This document shows positions 18,350 through 27,423 of a stretch of 64,000 nucleotides of DNA, piece after piece. This stretch comes from Marinobacter psychrophilus (lineage in GTDB: Bacteria > Pseudomonadota > Gammaproteobacteria > Pseudomonadales > Oleiphilaceae): the NCBI RefSeq assembly GCF_001043175.1, contig NZ_CP011494.1, positions 1,240,001 to 1,304,000 on the forward strand, read 5' to 3'. Made by a program: the position numbers and the translations under genes. The notes under the pieces were generated by a model. The model searched no databases and was not told the DNA's origin. It was given only the letters and a program-made list of their open reading frames with translations. Position 1 is the stretch's first letter; the number at the start of each line of letters is the position of its first letter.

Positions 18350-19081
18350 AGGCATCTGGCTGGCACAGCATCCAGAGATTGATTCCATTTTTGCCTGCGT
18401 TTGCGATTTAAACGGCACGATGCGTGGCAAGCGTGTGCCAGTTGATCAGTTGTCCAAGGTAATAGACGGCGGGCTACGGATGCCGTTGTCGATTGTCGTC
18501 ATGGATATCTGGGGCGAGGATGTCGAAAACAGTGAGCTGTTTTTCGAGACGAGCGATTCTGATGGCTTGTGCGATTTTACCGGCCGCCCTTTGATGCCGG
18601 TCACCTGGACCAGTCGCCCGACGGCGCGATGTCGCTGGACGAACTGCAACACTTCGATGAATTTCTGAACGACGTTTACGATGCCTGCGAATTTCAGGGC
18701 ATTCCTGCCGATGCTACGATCTCGGAAAACGGGGCGGGCCAGTTCGAGATCTACATGCGCCACGTTGCGGACCCTCTGCGCGCCGCCTGCTGCCCGGCGC
18801 TCACGCGCCGACAAGCGTCTCTTGGGGCTATGAGAACCGAACCGCGGCCATCCGTATTCCCGGCGGTGACCATCACCGGGAACGCGTATTCGATGAACCT
18901 CGACAATTTGCCGCTGGACTGGGCAACCGCCATCGACGCCTTTCGCAAGGGTGCCGATGTGCCGACCATCTTCTCCAAACGGCTGCAAACCATGTTGGTC
19001 GAATGCAAGATGCAGGAATTGCGTAAATTTGCCCGCTACGTGACCAAGTTTGAATATGACAGCTACCTGGAGATCGTGTGA
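18350..19081 (+). pseudogene. Glutamine synthetase family gene, decayed (gamma-glutamylamine synthetase type)
   Basis: Pieces of one glutamine synthetase lie in order but in different frames. The N-terminal part reads QHPEIDSIFACVCDLNGT and MRGKRVPVDQLSKVIDGGL, then SIVVMDIWGED, to about 18600. A second frame gives QHFDEFLNDVYDACE and ISENGAGQFEI, which corresponds to the middle of the enzyme. A third frame at about 18818 gives SWGYENRTAAIRIPGGDH, part of the active site. The last frame gives ITGNAYSMNLDNLPLDW and the C terminus FEYDSYLEIV. About 240 codons remain of roughly 450, with two internal deletions and several frameshifts; the start codon is also lost. Clearly inactive. Confidence 0.88.
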
Positions 19082-19208
19082 TGAACCCTCGGAATGACTC
19101 CTAATGCCGGCAACGACAGCCTCGCCGTTACCGGGTCGCACACCTTCGGGCGCATCCCCCCGCGTTTTGTCTTCGGTAATTGATCAAAAAACTGAAGGTT
19201 TTTACAGT

Positions 19209-20369
19209 TTAACGAAGTGACCTCTGCAATACGCGGCGGCACATATCGGGTGTTACGTCACCGTTTTCACCCAGTTTGTTCATGCCATTTTTCTTCAGGC
19301 CGTCGATGAGCTCGTCAATGTGTTCTTCGCCCAGCTGGTAATCAGCCAAGTGGGTTTTTACGCCCATGGATTCGAAGAACGCCTGGGTTTTGTCGATAGC
19401 GGCATCGGCTTTTTGTTCGGCGCTGCCCTCAGTCATGTTCCAGACCCGTTCGGCGTATTGCACCAGTTTGGCCTGCTTCGCAGCTTTACGTTCGCGCAGC
19501 ATAGATGGCAACACGATGGCCAGGGTTTGAGCATGGTCCAGGTTATGCAGGGCGGTGAGTTCATGGCCCAGCATGTGGGTGGCCCAGTCTTGCGGCACAC
19601 CGCTGCCAATCAATCCATTCAGGGCCATGGTGGCGGTCCACATCAGGCTGGCGCGCACCTGGTAGTTTTCGGGTTCGGCCAGGCACTGGGGACCAATTTC
19701 GATCAGCGTTTGCAGCAAGCCTTCGGAAAAACGATCCTGCACCGGTGCCTGTGCGGGATAGGTCAAATATTGCTCCATCACGTGTACAAAGGCATCAACC
19801 ACGCCGTTGGCGACCTGCCGCGGCGGCAGGGTGAAGGTTTTTGTCGGGTCTAGAATCGAGAACTTCGGGAACACGTGCTGGCTGCGAAATGGCAGCTTTG
19901 TTTTTAGGGACTTGCGGGTAACCACCGCGCCCTGGTTCATTTCGGAGCCGGTGGCGGGCAGGGTCAGCACCGCGCCAAACGGTAAAGCTTTATCTATGTT
20001 GCCGCCGCCCTGCAGCAAGATGTCCCACTCATCGCCTTCAAACAACGCGGCCGCTGCGACAAATTTTGTGCCATCGATAACCGACCCGCCACCTACCGCC
20101 AGCAGAAAATCAATCTTTTCATCGCGCACTCGGGTAACTGCACGCATCAGTGTTTCAAAGCTGGGGTTGGGTTCAATGTCTGAAAATTCGTGAATGTCGC
20201 GCTTGCCAAGGGCTGCGGTGACTTCGCCCAGGGTTCCGGTGCTGCGTGCGCTTTCGCCGCCAAAAAGAACCATCACGCGGGCGTTGCTTGGGACCAGTGC
20301 GTCTAGCTGGGCAATTTTGCCCTCACCGAAAACAATGCGAGTGGGGTTGTGAAAATCAAAATTGTTCAT
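19209..20369 (-). CDS. Iron-containing alcohol dehydrogenase (YqhD-like)
   Basis: An NADPH-type aldehyde reductase or alcohol dehydrogenase of the Fe-ADH family. From the start at 20369 (preceded by GGAGATTATCC) it has 386 residues. Motifs: FGEGKIAQLDALVP, FGGESA, the nucleotide motif VGGGSVIDGTKF, LPATGSEMN, and metal ligands in VVDAFVHVMEQYL and DWATHMLGHELTALHNLDHA. YqhD-type enzymes detoxify short-chain aldehydes. A 69-codon upstream extension of the frame has no family support and was excluded. Confidence 0.93.
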   Translation of the reverse strand: MNNFDFHNPTRIVFGEGKIAQLDALVPSNARVMVLFGGESARSTGTLGEVTAALGKRDIHEFSDIEPNPSFETLMRAVTRVRDEKIDFLLAVGGGSVIDGTKFVAAAALFEGDEWDILLQGGGNIDKALPFGAVLTLPATGSEMNQGAVVTRKSLKTKLPFRSQHVFPKFSILDPTKTFTLPPRQVANGVVDAFVHVMEQYLTYPAQAPVQDRFSEGLLQTLIEIGPQCLAEPENYQVRASLMWTATMALNGLIGSGVPQDWATHMLGHELTALHNLDHAQTLAIVLPSMLRERKAAKQAKLVQYAERVWNMTEGSAEQKADAAIDKTQAFFESMGVKTHLADYQLGEEHIDELIDGLKKNGMNKLGENGDVTPDMCRRVLQRSLR

Positions 20370-20747
20370 GGATAATCTCCTATGTGGGCGCCAGTATACG
20401 ACCGGTCTACTGGCGGATGCCAACACTTTTGCTGTTTTTCGCGATGTTTTGTGAGGCTTCAACGGACGATTTGCGGTTTTCACGCATCCGCGTAGAGACA
20501 TAAAGACGGTGCTGGCCACGCCGGACCTTGCAAAGTATTTCAGCTTTTGTAACCTGCTCACGGGTTTAATGTTCACTAGGGCCCTATACTGTTGTTTGAT
20601 TTAAAAACCACGGAAGAATCAACGACTACATTTTTCCGAATGGAGTGGTGGATGCAAAAGGTTATGCCGGCTGTTTTGGTGATTACGCCCAATCGACCGT
20701 TTCACGATGCATCACCGGGCCGGTAGTACGGCCCTGAGGAACTGGCT
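20370..20747. other. Divergent intergenic region
   Basis: Holds the promoters of the YqhD-like gene (leftward) and the 672-residue gene (rightward). A 24-29 codon plus-strand frame beginning at ATG 20640 or 20652 ends at 20726; it has no known match that I recognise and may be a leader peptide or chance. Nothing else is evident. Confidence 0.4.
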
Positions 20748-22766
20748 TTGAACGATTATCAATTGAGCAGTACGGTTGTGGTTGTGAGCCTCGACAAACT
20801 GGTTGCCAAGTTAGACGATGCTATTCGGGCGCTGGAACAAAGCGAATCTCTGGCGAAGTTTGGCAAATTGCCTAGGGTATTTGGTACCGCCCGTCGGGTG
20901 CTGCTTCAGCCGGGTGGCTGTGAAGCCGTCGAGGCGCGTATTCAGCGCATTGAACAGGCAGGCGTTTTTGAGGGTACGGATTGGGCCGAACCGGGTCTCT
21001 TGGTGCCGGCTTTGACCACCTACTCTCTGCAAAGTACAAATGCCGATACGGTTGTGATTGAGGCGTTCAGCGAATTACGGTTGCTGGCGGTGGTGCGCGA
21101 ATCCTATCTGCACCCGGCGGTGTCTGCCGATCAGGCCAGGCATTATCTGATTCAGGTGTTGTCGATTAACCTGGGTCTTCTGTTTGGGATGACCGGCGAA
21201 GCCGAACGCGAGCAGGGTGAACTGTCGTTAATCAGCGAAGCCGTGGTGCAATATGTGGCCCAGAATATCGGCTACGAGCATGTGATTGAAAATCTGATTG
21301 AGGAAATCTGGCGCATCTTGCAGCAGCGGCCGATTCGTGTATCGGGTGTTCGTAAGATGATCACCCAGATTGCCATTTGTCGCGCAGACCCGAACGTGGA
21401 TTTGGGCGCAGCCGGCGGTGGCGCTGAACGTTTGATTAGTAGCCTGTATGGCCCCACGCGGGCGTGCAGTGAAGATCCGGGAACGGTGGTTTACGAACAG
21501 CGCCTGCAGGCGATGGACGCGCAAAATCTGCAAAATGAAGCCACCGGCTTTGCCCGCTCGATGCACGATACAGGCCTTGTGTCGCCGTATCACGCCAGCT
21601 TTGTGCGCTTTATTATGGATGAAGGTCAGGATGCGCTGCTGAGCGCGGCTTTGGGGCTTTCCAGTACTGGCCGAGATTGTTTGTTGTGTTACCGGGAATT
21701 GGTGCACACGCTGATTACCGAAGGTATTTTTGCTGAGACCGCCCAAGGCCTTTACGGCTTGGCGTTGCTACTGGAGCGTGGAATTCTTTACCAGCCGCCG
21801 GTTGCGCCCGCGCTCTGGCGACAAGCCAAGCTGTCGCTAAGCCCCCAGGCCCGCGAACGCCTGCAGTTGGCCTATGGCTATCAGCCCCAAGCCAATGCCT
21901 GGTTGATTCAGGGTGTGTTGAACATGCTGGGCCAGCCTCTGGGCGTGGGCCAGGGTAACAACCCGACTTGCCAGTCGGCGCGGGCATTGTCTATGTGGGC
22001 CTATAACGACCCTGACTATCTATTGCAGATGGTGACCTGGGCTGCGCGGGATAACGAAATTGTTATGCACTTTGAAGGTGTTCCGGTGTCGTCGGCGCGC
22101 AGTGCCGCCGGGCTTGCCGCCGAGGTGACGTTTGATCTGGATCCGGTGTCGCTGGTGGTTGTGCCTCATCTGGACCGTATTTATGTGGAGATGGGGCGCT
22201 TGTGCATTGGCCGCGAGGGTGACCCTCATCGCTGGGTGAATCCTGAGTTCCACGGTTGGTCTGCCGGCCGTGGCTTTGCCATTAACGTAGATGTAGCCAC
22301 TGGAAATCTGGACAACCTGGACGGGTTTTTACGGCATTTTTACGCCAGTTATCACCCCTATTACAACGGCAATCAGCCGTTGATTCACCCTCAGCCAGCA
22401 GGCATAGCGGTAACCGACAGAGCCGGGCGTTTTATTGGCTGGCACGCGATAACGATTCTGCGGGTAGCGCTAGACCCGGAAGGGCAAATGCGGGCGTACT
22501 TCTTCAACCCGAATAACGACAGCGGGCAAGATTGGGGCGACGGTGTACTAGTGAGTACATCCGGCTGTGGTGAGCGTTTTGGAGAGGGTTCATTACTGTT
22601 CGAAGCGTTTGCATCACGGCTGTATATTTTTCACTTCGATCCCCTGGAGCGGGGCGAGCTGGCAGATGTAGACCAGGAAGAACTTCAGCGGGTCGTCGAG
22701 CGGATTTACCGTAGTTGGGGAGCGAGCCGTTTACCGGCAGCATTGCAGGCCGAACCTCCGGTTTAA
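20748..22766 (+). CDS. Conserved-looking 672-residue protein of unknown function, possible papain-fold C-terminal domain
   Basis: I do not recognise this family. The start is a TTG with GAGGA eight bases upstream; no ATG in frame nearby. The N-terminal ~400 residues look helical with no signal peptide or membrane segment. The C-terminal third carries a possible cysteine-peptidase order: Cys408 in NPTCQSARALSMW at a helix start, His566 in FIGWHAITILRV on a predicted strand, and Asn587 in YFFNPNNDSGQDWGDG on the next strand. That Cys...His...Asn/Asp order is the one used by papain-like and transglutaminase-like enzymes. The active-site reading is my inference. It is monocistronic, closed by a strong terminator. 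Confidence 0.75.
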   Translation: MNDYQLSSTVVVVSLDKLVAKLDDAIRALEQSESLAKFGKLPRVFGTARRVLLQPGGCEAVEARIQRIEQAGVFEGTDWAEPGLLVPALTTYSLQSTNADTVVIEAFSELRLLAVVRESYLHPAVSADQARHYLIQVLSINLGLLFGMTGEAEREQGELSLISEAVVQYVAQNIGYEHVIENLIEEIWRILQQRPIRVSGVRKMITQIAICRADPNVDLGAAGGGAERLISSLYGPTRACSEDPGTVVYEQRLQAMDAQNLQNEATGFARSMHDTGLVSPYHASFVRFIMDEGQDALLSAALGLSSTGRDCLLCYRELVHTLITEGIFAETAQGLYGLALLLERGILYQPPVAPALWRQAKLSLSPQARERLQLAYGYQPQANAWLIQGVLNMLGQPLGVGQGNNPTCQSARALSMWAYNDPDYLLQMVTWAARDNEIVMHFEGVPVSSARSAAGLAAEVTFDLDPVSLVVVPHLDRIYVEMGRLCIGREGDPHRWVNPEFHGWSAGRGFAINVDVATGNLDNLDGFLRHFYASYHPYYNGNQPLIHPQPAGIAVTDRAGRFIGWHAITILRVALDPEGQMRAYFFNPNNDSGQDWGDGVLVSTSGCGERFGEGSLLFEAFASRLYIFHFDPLERGELADVDQEELQRVVERIYRSWGASRLPAALQAEPPV

Positions 22767-22770
22767 TATC

Positions 22771-22796
22771 AGCCCCGCGCTATCAGGCGCGGGGCT
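22771..22796. terminator. Bidirectional terminator-like hairpin
   Basis: A perfect 10-base GC-rich stem (AGCCCCGCGC / GCGCGGGGCT) with a six-base loop stands between the convergent ends of the 672-residue gene (22766) and ridA (22809). There is no long T run on either side, so efficiency is uncertain. Confidence 0.75.
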
Positions 22797-22808
22797 TCAG
22801 AAACCCGC

Positions 22809-23186
22809 CTATGGCACCACAGCGTATGCCACGATTTCCACCAGCATTTCTGCGCGGGCAAATCCGGATACAATAATGGCCGCGCGGTTGGGGAAAGGCT
22901 CGGCGACAAACGTAGCGTATTCGCGATTTACCGCGGCCAGGTCATCCCGGTCGGTTACATAAATAAGTACTTGGGTCAGGTTGGCAACGCTGGTGCCTGC
23001 ACTTTTCAGTGTGTGCTTCAGGTTAGCCAGGGTCTGCTTGATTTGCGGCTCTATACCGCCATCCACCACGTTGCCTTCGGCATCAATGGGGATTTGCGCG
23101 GTGAACAGAATGCCATTGCCCACGGTGGCCCATGCCAAGGGTGATTTGGAGGCTGGCAGGTTAGTGTTCACGGGATAGGGGTTCAT
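22809..23186 (-). CDS. ridA: RidA/YjgF family deaminase
   Basis: A 125-residue RidA-type protein, which hydrolyses reactive enamine/imine intermediates made by PLP or flavin enzymes. The family motifs are GNGILFTAQIPIDAEGN, QTLANLKHTLKSAG and the C-terminal FPNRAAIIVSGFARAEMLVEI with the active-site Arg and Glu. It is the distal gene of the 29.9-22.8 kb leftward cluster, 41 bases after the DUF3726 gene, and is probably co-transcribed. In that setting it would clear imines produced when the imported amine is oxidised. Confidence 0.9.
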   Translation of the reverse strand: MNPYPVNTNLPASKSPLAWATVGNGILFTAQIPIDAEGNVVDGGIEPQIKQTLANLKHTLKSAGTSVANLTQVLIYVTDRDDLAAVNREYATFVAEPFPNRAAIIVSGFARAEMLVEIVAYAVVP

Positions 23187-23226
23187 TCAGGGATCCTGGG
23201 TAGTGGATAATAGAGCGTTAATGGAT

Positions 23227-23994
23227 TTAGTCGTTATCGCTGGTGCCGGCTCCGGCGCCTTGGCGTGAGTCGTCTGATGATTCCACCAGAATTCTTATGG
23301 CCAGTTCTTTTAGCCGGTCCCACATTTCAGGTTCTACTTCGATGCCTTCGGCCAGGGCGTGTTCTTGCCAGTTGTTCATGCTGTGTTTGTCTTGATGTAG
23401 CAGGTTGTTCAGGGTTTGATCGGCCTTGAAATCGGGCATCAGGTTGACGTGGTTCACCATCACCAAGGTAATGCCGTCATTGGGTTCTGTGTCGTCTGGT
23501 ATGTCGTCCAAGCTGTACATACAGATTTCCGGCGCTTCTTCGCCAGCTTTGAAGCTGACCAATATTTCCGTCAAAGGCTGGTGGGAGTCGCGCCAGAACG
23601 CGGTAACGCTCATGTTGCGTCGCGCCACCCGCGACAGGTAGCCCACAATCAGCATGCGGTTGTGGCAGTGACGTATTTTTGTCACCGACAACCCGCGCGC
23701 GCGGCATTTTACGTAACCAAGTTCGATGGCCAGGCTGGCGTTGTTCAAAGCCGTGCGGTTGTGGGCGTCTACCACGCACAGGTCGGCATCCTGGTAGATG
23801 ATTTCTGGCGAATGTGACTGATCTTCTTCCAGAATGAACGCCAAGCTGCGCTTCAGGGATTGAATGCCGTTCAGGCCGTGGGCTTCCATCCACACCACCA
23901 TGTCGGCGGCGTCGCTGGCATCGCCGTCGTCAAAACCGACGCCACTAAACGCCTTGCGCGACAAGCCCTGCAATTCGTTAAACGATACTTTCAT
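23227..23994 (-). CDS. DUF3726 domain-containing protein
   Basis: 255 residues, cytosolic, no membrane segment. The N terminus (VSFNELQGLSRKAFSGVGF and MVVWMEAHGLNGI) matches DUF3726 and recalls the N-terminal segment of the LDH2/malate-lactate dehydrogenase fold, but no complete active site is visible. The C terminus is low-complexity (DDSRQGAGAGTS). Its ATG overlaps the end of the next upstream gene (ATGA at 23991-23994), so the two are translationally coupled. Function unknown; the neighbours suggest a role in catabolism of the compound imported by the BCCT carrier. Confidence 0.8.
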   Translation of the reverse strand: MKVSFNELQGLSRKAFSGVGFDDGDASDAADMVVWMEAHGLNGIQSLKRSLAFILEEDQSHSPEIIYQDADLCVVDAHNRTALNNASLAIELGYVKCRARGLSVTKIRHCHNRMLIVGYLSRVARRNMSVTAFWRDSHQPLTEILVSFKAGEEAPEICMYSLDDIPDDTEPNDGITLVMVNHVNLMPDFKADQTLNNLLHQDKHSMNNWQEHALAEGIEVEPEMWDRLKELAIRILVESSDDSRQGAGAGTSDND

Positions 23995-25727
23995 GGGGCT
24001 TCTGCCTGCTTTCCGTGCTGCCTTTCTGGCTGTATTGGGAAACTCCAGTCGTCAAGCTGGTCCAGCGACAGCGCAGGGTTCGTCAGTTCAACGCCGAGGG
24101 GCGCACCCTGGAACAAGGTGATGCGAACCCAACGGTCGGATTTTGGGTCAAACCGGCCTGCGCCAAAGAACGACAGTTTCGTGCGCAGCAGGTGCATGGG
24201 TTTCATATCGCGGTGCCATAAGTTAGCGCGAATTTCGCCGTAGGGCGTAGCTGCCATGGTCTGGATACGCCGCACAATTTCTTTCTGCTTCGGGTGTGCC
24301 ATCAGAAACTCGACCACCATGGCGCCGGGGTTGTTCTGTACAAACTCCGTCAGCAGGGTATAGCAGCGGCTGATACGCGGGCCTATGGCCAGTGCGGTTT
24401 CTTTTTCGGCGCCAGATTCCTCAGCACGAACGCCCAACCGAGGCTCTTCCTTTTCCGCCGAGCGGTACCAGAACCAGTAGTTGTCTTCTGCGCTTTCTTC
24501 GCTGTAGCTCAGTGCCCAGGCAAAGCTCTGCTCGATCAGCTCTTTCAACTTCCGCACTTTCATATCAGGCTGCAAATCCATGGTTTCATGGCAGCCCAGT
24601 TCATCGTCCAGGCTGTCTACCAGTTCTGGATACATCTCTATCAGCAGGGTGTTGATCAGTTCCTGCGCTTCAACCGAGCTGTGCTCGCCGGCCCAGTCGG
24701 TCAGTTCGCGATACAGCGCCGGGTGGGCGGGGGTGCGCTCCAGCCAATCGATCACTTTCTGCACCGACTGCACGATGTTCCGGTTGCGCTGGGTTTGGGC
24801 CTGATCTTCAGTAACGGTTTGCTGCAAATAGCGGTGGGCGCGAAGCATCAGCGCAAGTAACTTGTTGCGGCATTTGTCGCTGGCAGGCTGCAGGCGCGCG
24901 CAAGCCAAGGCGCGTTCGCGGCCGTAGATCCATTGCTGAATCAGCTGCGGGTGATTGATCAAAAACGGCGCCATACCCAGGCCGGTGGAGTTGCCAATGC
25001 CCAGGTAACGTTGCAGTTCCGGGGCTAGCTCTGCGGCGGTGTCTGGTGCTTGCACCCTTGCCAGGTGGTTCAGCTGCTCAATGGAGAACAGGCGCAGCAC
25101 ATACACGGCCAGCATTTGCGCAGAAAATGGCCGGTTTAAATCCGTGTTGCGTTCCAGTCGGGCGAAATCGGCAATGCCAAATTTGCCGTTACCGTAGACC
25201 GCTGTGGTGCGGTAAAGATAACCGACCGCCGTCAGTGCGGCTGGGTCAGGCTGTTCGCCGACGGCCAGCGCGGCCACAAACTGGCTGAAGTTGCGCAGGC
25301 TCTTATTGGCCCGCGACAGAACCAGAACCCTTGAAGACAGGCGGCCGGCTTCCTGCAATGGTACGTTGTCGGCCATGTTCTGCAGCAACTCCGCTTCCAC
25401 ATCGCCTTCAACTATTGCAAAGGTCGCGTCCCAGGCCTCGGCAATGACCCTGTCTGAGCGCTGTTCTGCGCGCAGTTCGCGGCAGAAAATTACGCAGTGG
25501 TAAAGCCCCTGGGGCGTGGTGATGCGATAAATAGCAGTGCCGTGGCCTTGGTCGTTCAGGTCAAACACGGTGTTGCTGATCTGCCAGCGCTCCTTGATCA
25601 TCTTGCGCACCAGCGAGCGAGCAAAGCTCAGGCGGCTGGCGAACATACTGCCCAGCCGGTCTAGCTGCATGACCTGATCGGCGGGACGCAGGTTATCGGT
25701 GGTTGAAAGGGTATCGGCCCAACTCAT
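23991..25727 (-). CDS. Hypothetical protein of BCCT-linked cluster (578 residues)
   Basis: I cannot place this family by name. From the start at 25727, whose ATG overlaps the BCCT stop (ATGA), it has 578 residues, no signal peptide and no membrane helices. Segments that look conserved include RLSFARSLVRKMIKERW near the N terminus, YHCVIFCRELRAEQRSDRVI, FRPF-like DLNRPFSAQMLAVYVLRLF, GNSTGLGMAPFLINHP and HRDMKPMHLLRTKLSFFGAGRFDP at the end. Coupling at both ends (BCCT upstream, DUF3726 downstream) shows that it works with them. A longer upstream frame overlaps the BCCT gene and was rejected. Confidence 0.78.
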   Translation of the reverse strand: MSWADTLSTTDNLRPADQVMQLDRLGSMFASRLSFARSLVRKMIKERWQISNTVFDLNDQGHGTAIYRITTPQGLYHCVIFCRELRAEQRSDRVIAEAWDATFAIVEGDVEAELLQNMADNVPLQEAGRLSSRVLVLSRANKSLRNFSQFVAALAVGEQPDPAALTAVGYLYRTTAVYGNGKFGIADFARLERNTDLNRPFSAQMLAVYVLRLFSIEQLNHLARVQAPDTAAELAPELQRYLGIGNSTGLGMAPFLINHPQLIQQWIYGRERALACARLQPASDKCRNKLLALMLRAHRYLQQTVTEDQAQTQRNRNIVQSVQKVIDWLERTPAHPALYRELTDWAGEHSSVEAQELINTLLIEMYPELVDSLDDELGCHETMDLQPDMKVRKLKELIEQSFAWALSYSEESAEDNYWFWYRSAEKEEPRLGVRAEESGAEKETALAIGPRISRCYTLLTEFVQNNPGAMVVEFLMAHPKQKEIVRRIQTMAATPYGEIRANLWHRDMKPMHLLRTKLSFFGAGRFDPKSDRWVRITLFQGAPLGVELTNPALSLDQLDDWSFPIQPERQHGKQAEAP

Positions 25728-27349
25728 GATCTCACCTTTGAGTGTTCTTCCAGTGTTACCGAGCCTTTCGCTGAGGTTGCACCAGACAGTTGCGGAATCA
25801 GATTCTGTTCGCGGGCCATGGCGTAGGCGGCTTTTGGGCCCAGCCAAAGCGACGGCAGCAGAACCAGCGACACAGGAATAGCGGTTATCACAATAAACTG
25901 TTGCAGCACGCTGATTTGCCCGGCGCCCATGTACAACAACACGCCAGCCATACCAGCCATAGCCAGGCCCCAGAATGCGCGTACAAAGGTGTTGGGATCG
26001 TCATGACCGGAGCTGACTACGGCGATGGAGTAGCTCATGGAGTCGCCGGTGGTGGCCACGAATATGGTGGTCAGTACCAGAATGGCCAGGGCCATAAAGC
26101 TGCCGCCTGGCAGTGCCTGGGCGACGGTAAGCGTGGCTACGTCAAAGCGGAAGTTGTTGAGGGCGTCGGCCAGATCAATCACGCCGGTCATCTGGTAGTA
26201 GATGCCTGAACCGCCCAAAAGTGTGAACCAGATAGTGGTGGCAATAGGGGCCATAACCGCCACTGCCATGATCATTTCACGAATACTGCGGCCGCGGGAT
26301 ATGCGCGCCACGAAAATTGCCATCAATGGGGCGTAGCCGATAAACCAGGCAAAGAAAAATACCGTCCACCACTTCATCCACCAGGCCGGTGCGGTTTCTG
26401 AGGTCATGGTTGCCATCTCCATGAACGATGACACGTACTGGCCCATGCTCTGGAAGTAGGTGTTGGTCAGGAACAGGGTAGGGCCAAAAATAAAGATAAT
26501 GGCGGCAACGGCCAGCGCCAGGAATACGTTCAGGCGGCTGAGAACCTGAATGCCGCGGTGAATGCCGGTGACAGCAGAGGTTACGTAGATAGCCGCCAGC
26601 ACCGCCAAAATGGCCATTTGAGTGCCCAGGCCATCTGTAAGACCGAACAGTTCACTCAGGCCAAAGCTCATTTGGGTGGCCAGAAAGCCAATCGGGCCAA
26701 CGGTGCCGGCAACCACTGCGATAACGCAGCAGGCATCGACGACGCTGCCCAGCCAGCCGCTCATGATCCTTTCGCCAAACACCGGGTAAAGCAATGTGCG
26801 CGGTTGCAGCGGCTTGTCATTTACATAGTGGGCATGGGCCAGAACAATGGCAGCCAGGGTACCCAACACGGCCCAGGCCAAAAAGCCCCAGTGCATAAAG
26901 GACTGTGCCATGGCGTTGGACACGGCGGCTGCCGTGCCTGGCTCGGAGGTAAACGCCGGCGGGGTCACCACAAAGTGATAGATGGGCTCGCCTGCGGCGA
27001 AGAACACGCCGCCACCGGCCAGCAGGGTACACATAATAATAGACAACCAGCGAAAGGTGCTCATTTCCGGGCGGTCGAGATTGCCGATTTTGGCTCGGCC
27101 GGCAGGGCTGCAAGCAACGCCGATGGCAATAAAAAAGGTGGCCAGCAACAGTATCTGGAAGTAAGTGCCAAAGACTTTCGCGGTCCAGGCAAAGCCGGTA
27201 CCAATGAGATCTGCGACGCCTTTCAGGTCAAACAATGAGAACCCGACAAACAGCACAATAAAGCCCACACTGAGTGCCAGTAATACTGGGTCGCCGAGTT
27301 GGGCAATAGAGTAATCACCGCCTGCCTTGATGTTGTTATTTTTCATCAC
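25724..27349 (-). CDS. BCCT family transporter (betaine/carnitine/choline type)
   Basis: A 541-residue secondary transporter with 12 predicted membrane helices. The family segments are GEPIYHF in helix 3, AVTGIHRGIQVLSRLN, and the signature around WTVFFFAWFIGYAPLMAIF followed by ARISRGRS. Compared with the BetP signature (FYWAWWISWSP), two of the box tryptophans are Phe and Tyr here, so the substrate may not be glycine betaine. It is the transporter of the leftward aldehyde dehydrogenase-dipeptidase-BCCT cluster and is translationally coupled to the 578-residue unknown. Confidence 0.93.
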   Translation of the reverse strand: MMKNNNIKAGGDYSIAQLGDPVLLALSVGFIVLFVGFSLFDLKGVADLIGTGFAWTAKVFGTYFQILLLATFFIAIGVACSPAGRAKIGNLDRPEMSTFRWLSIIMCTLLAGGGVFFAAGEPIYHFVVTPPAFTSEPGTAAAVSNAMAQSFMHWGFLAWAVLGTLAAIVLAHAHYVNDKPLQPRTLLYPVFGERIMSGWLGSVVDACCVIAVVAGTVGPIGFLATQMSFGLSELFGLTDGLGTQMAILAVLAAIYVTSAVTGIHRGIQVLSRLNVFLALAVAAIIFIFGPTLFLTNTYFQSMGQYVSSFMEMATMTSETAPAWWMKWWTVFFFAWFIGYAPLMAIFVARISRGRSIREMIMAVAVMAPIATTIWFTLLGGSGIYYQMTGVIDLADALNNFRFDVATLTVAQALPGGSFMALAILVLTTIFVATTGDSMSYSIAVVSSGHDDPNTFVRAFWGLAMAGMAGVLLYMGAGQISVLQQFIVITAIPVSLVLLPSLWLGPKAAYAMAREQNLIPQLSGATSAKGSVTLEEHSKVRS

Positions 27350-27423
27350 GCTTACCTTTTTTTGTTAAGACACCCTGGTTTAATGGTTGGTGTTGCGCCC
27401 GCCAGTTTTCTGTTCGCCGGTCT

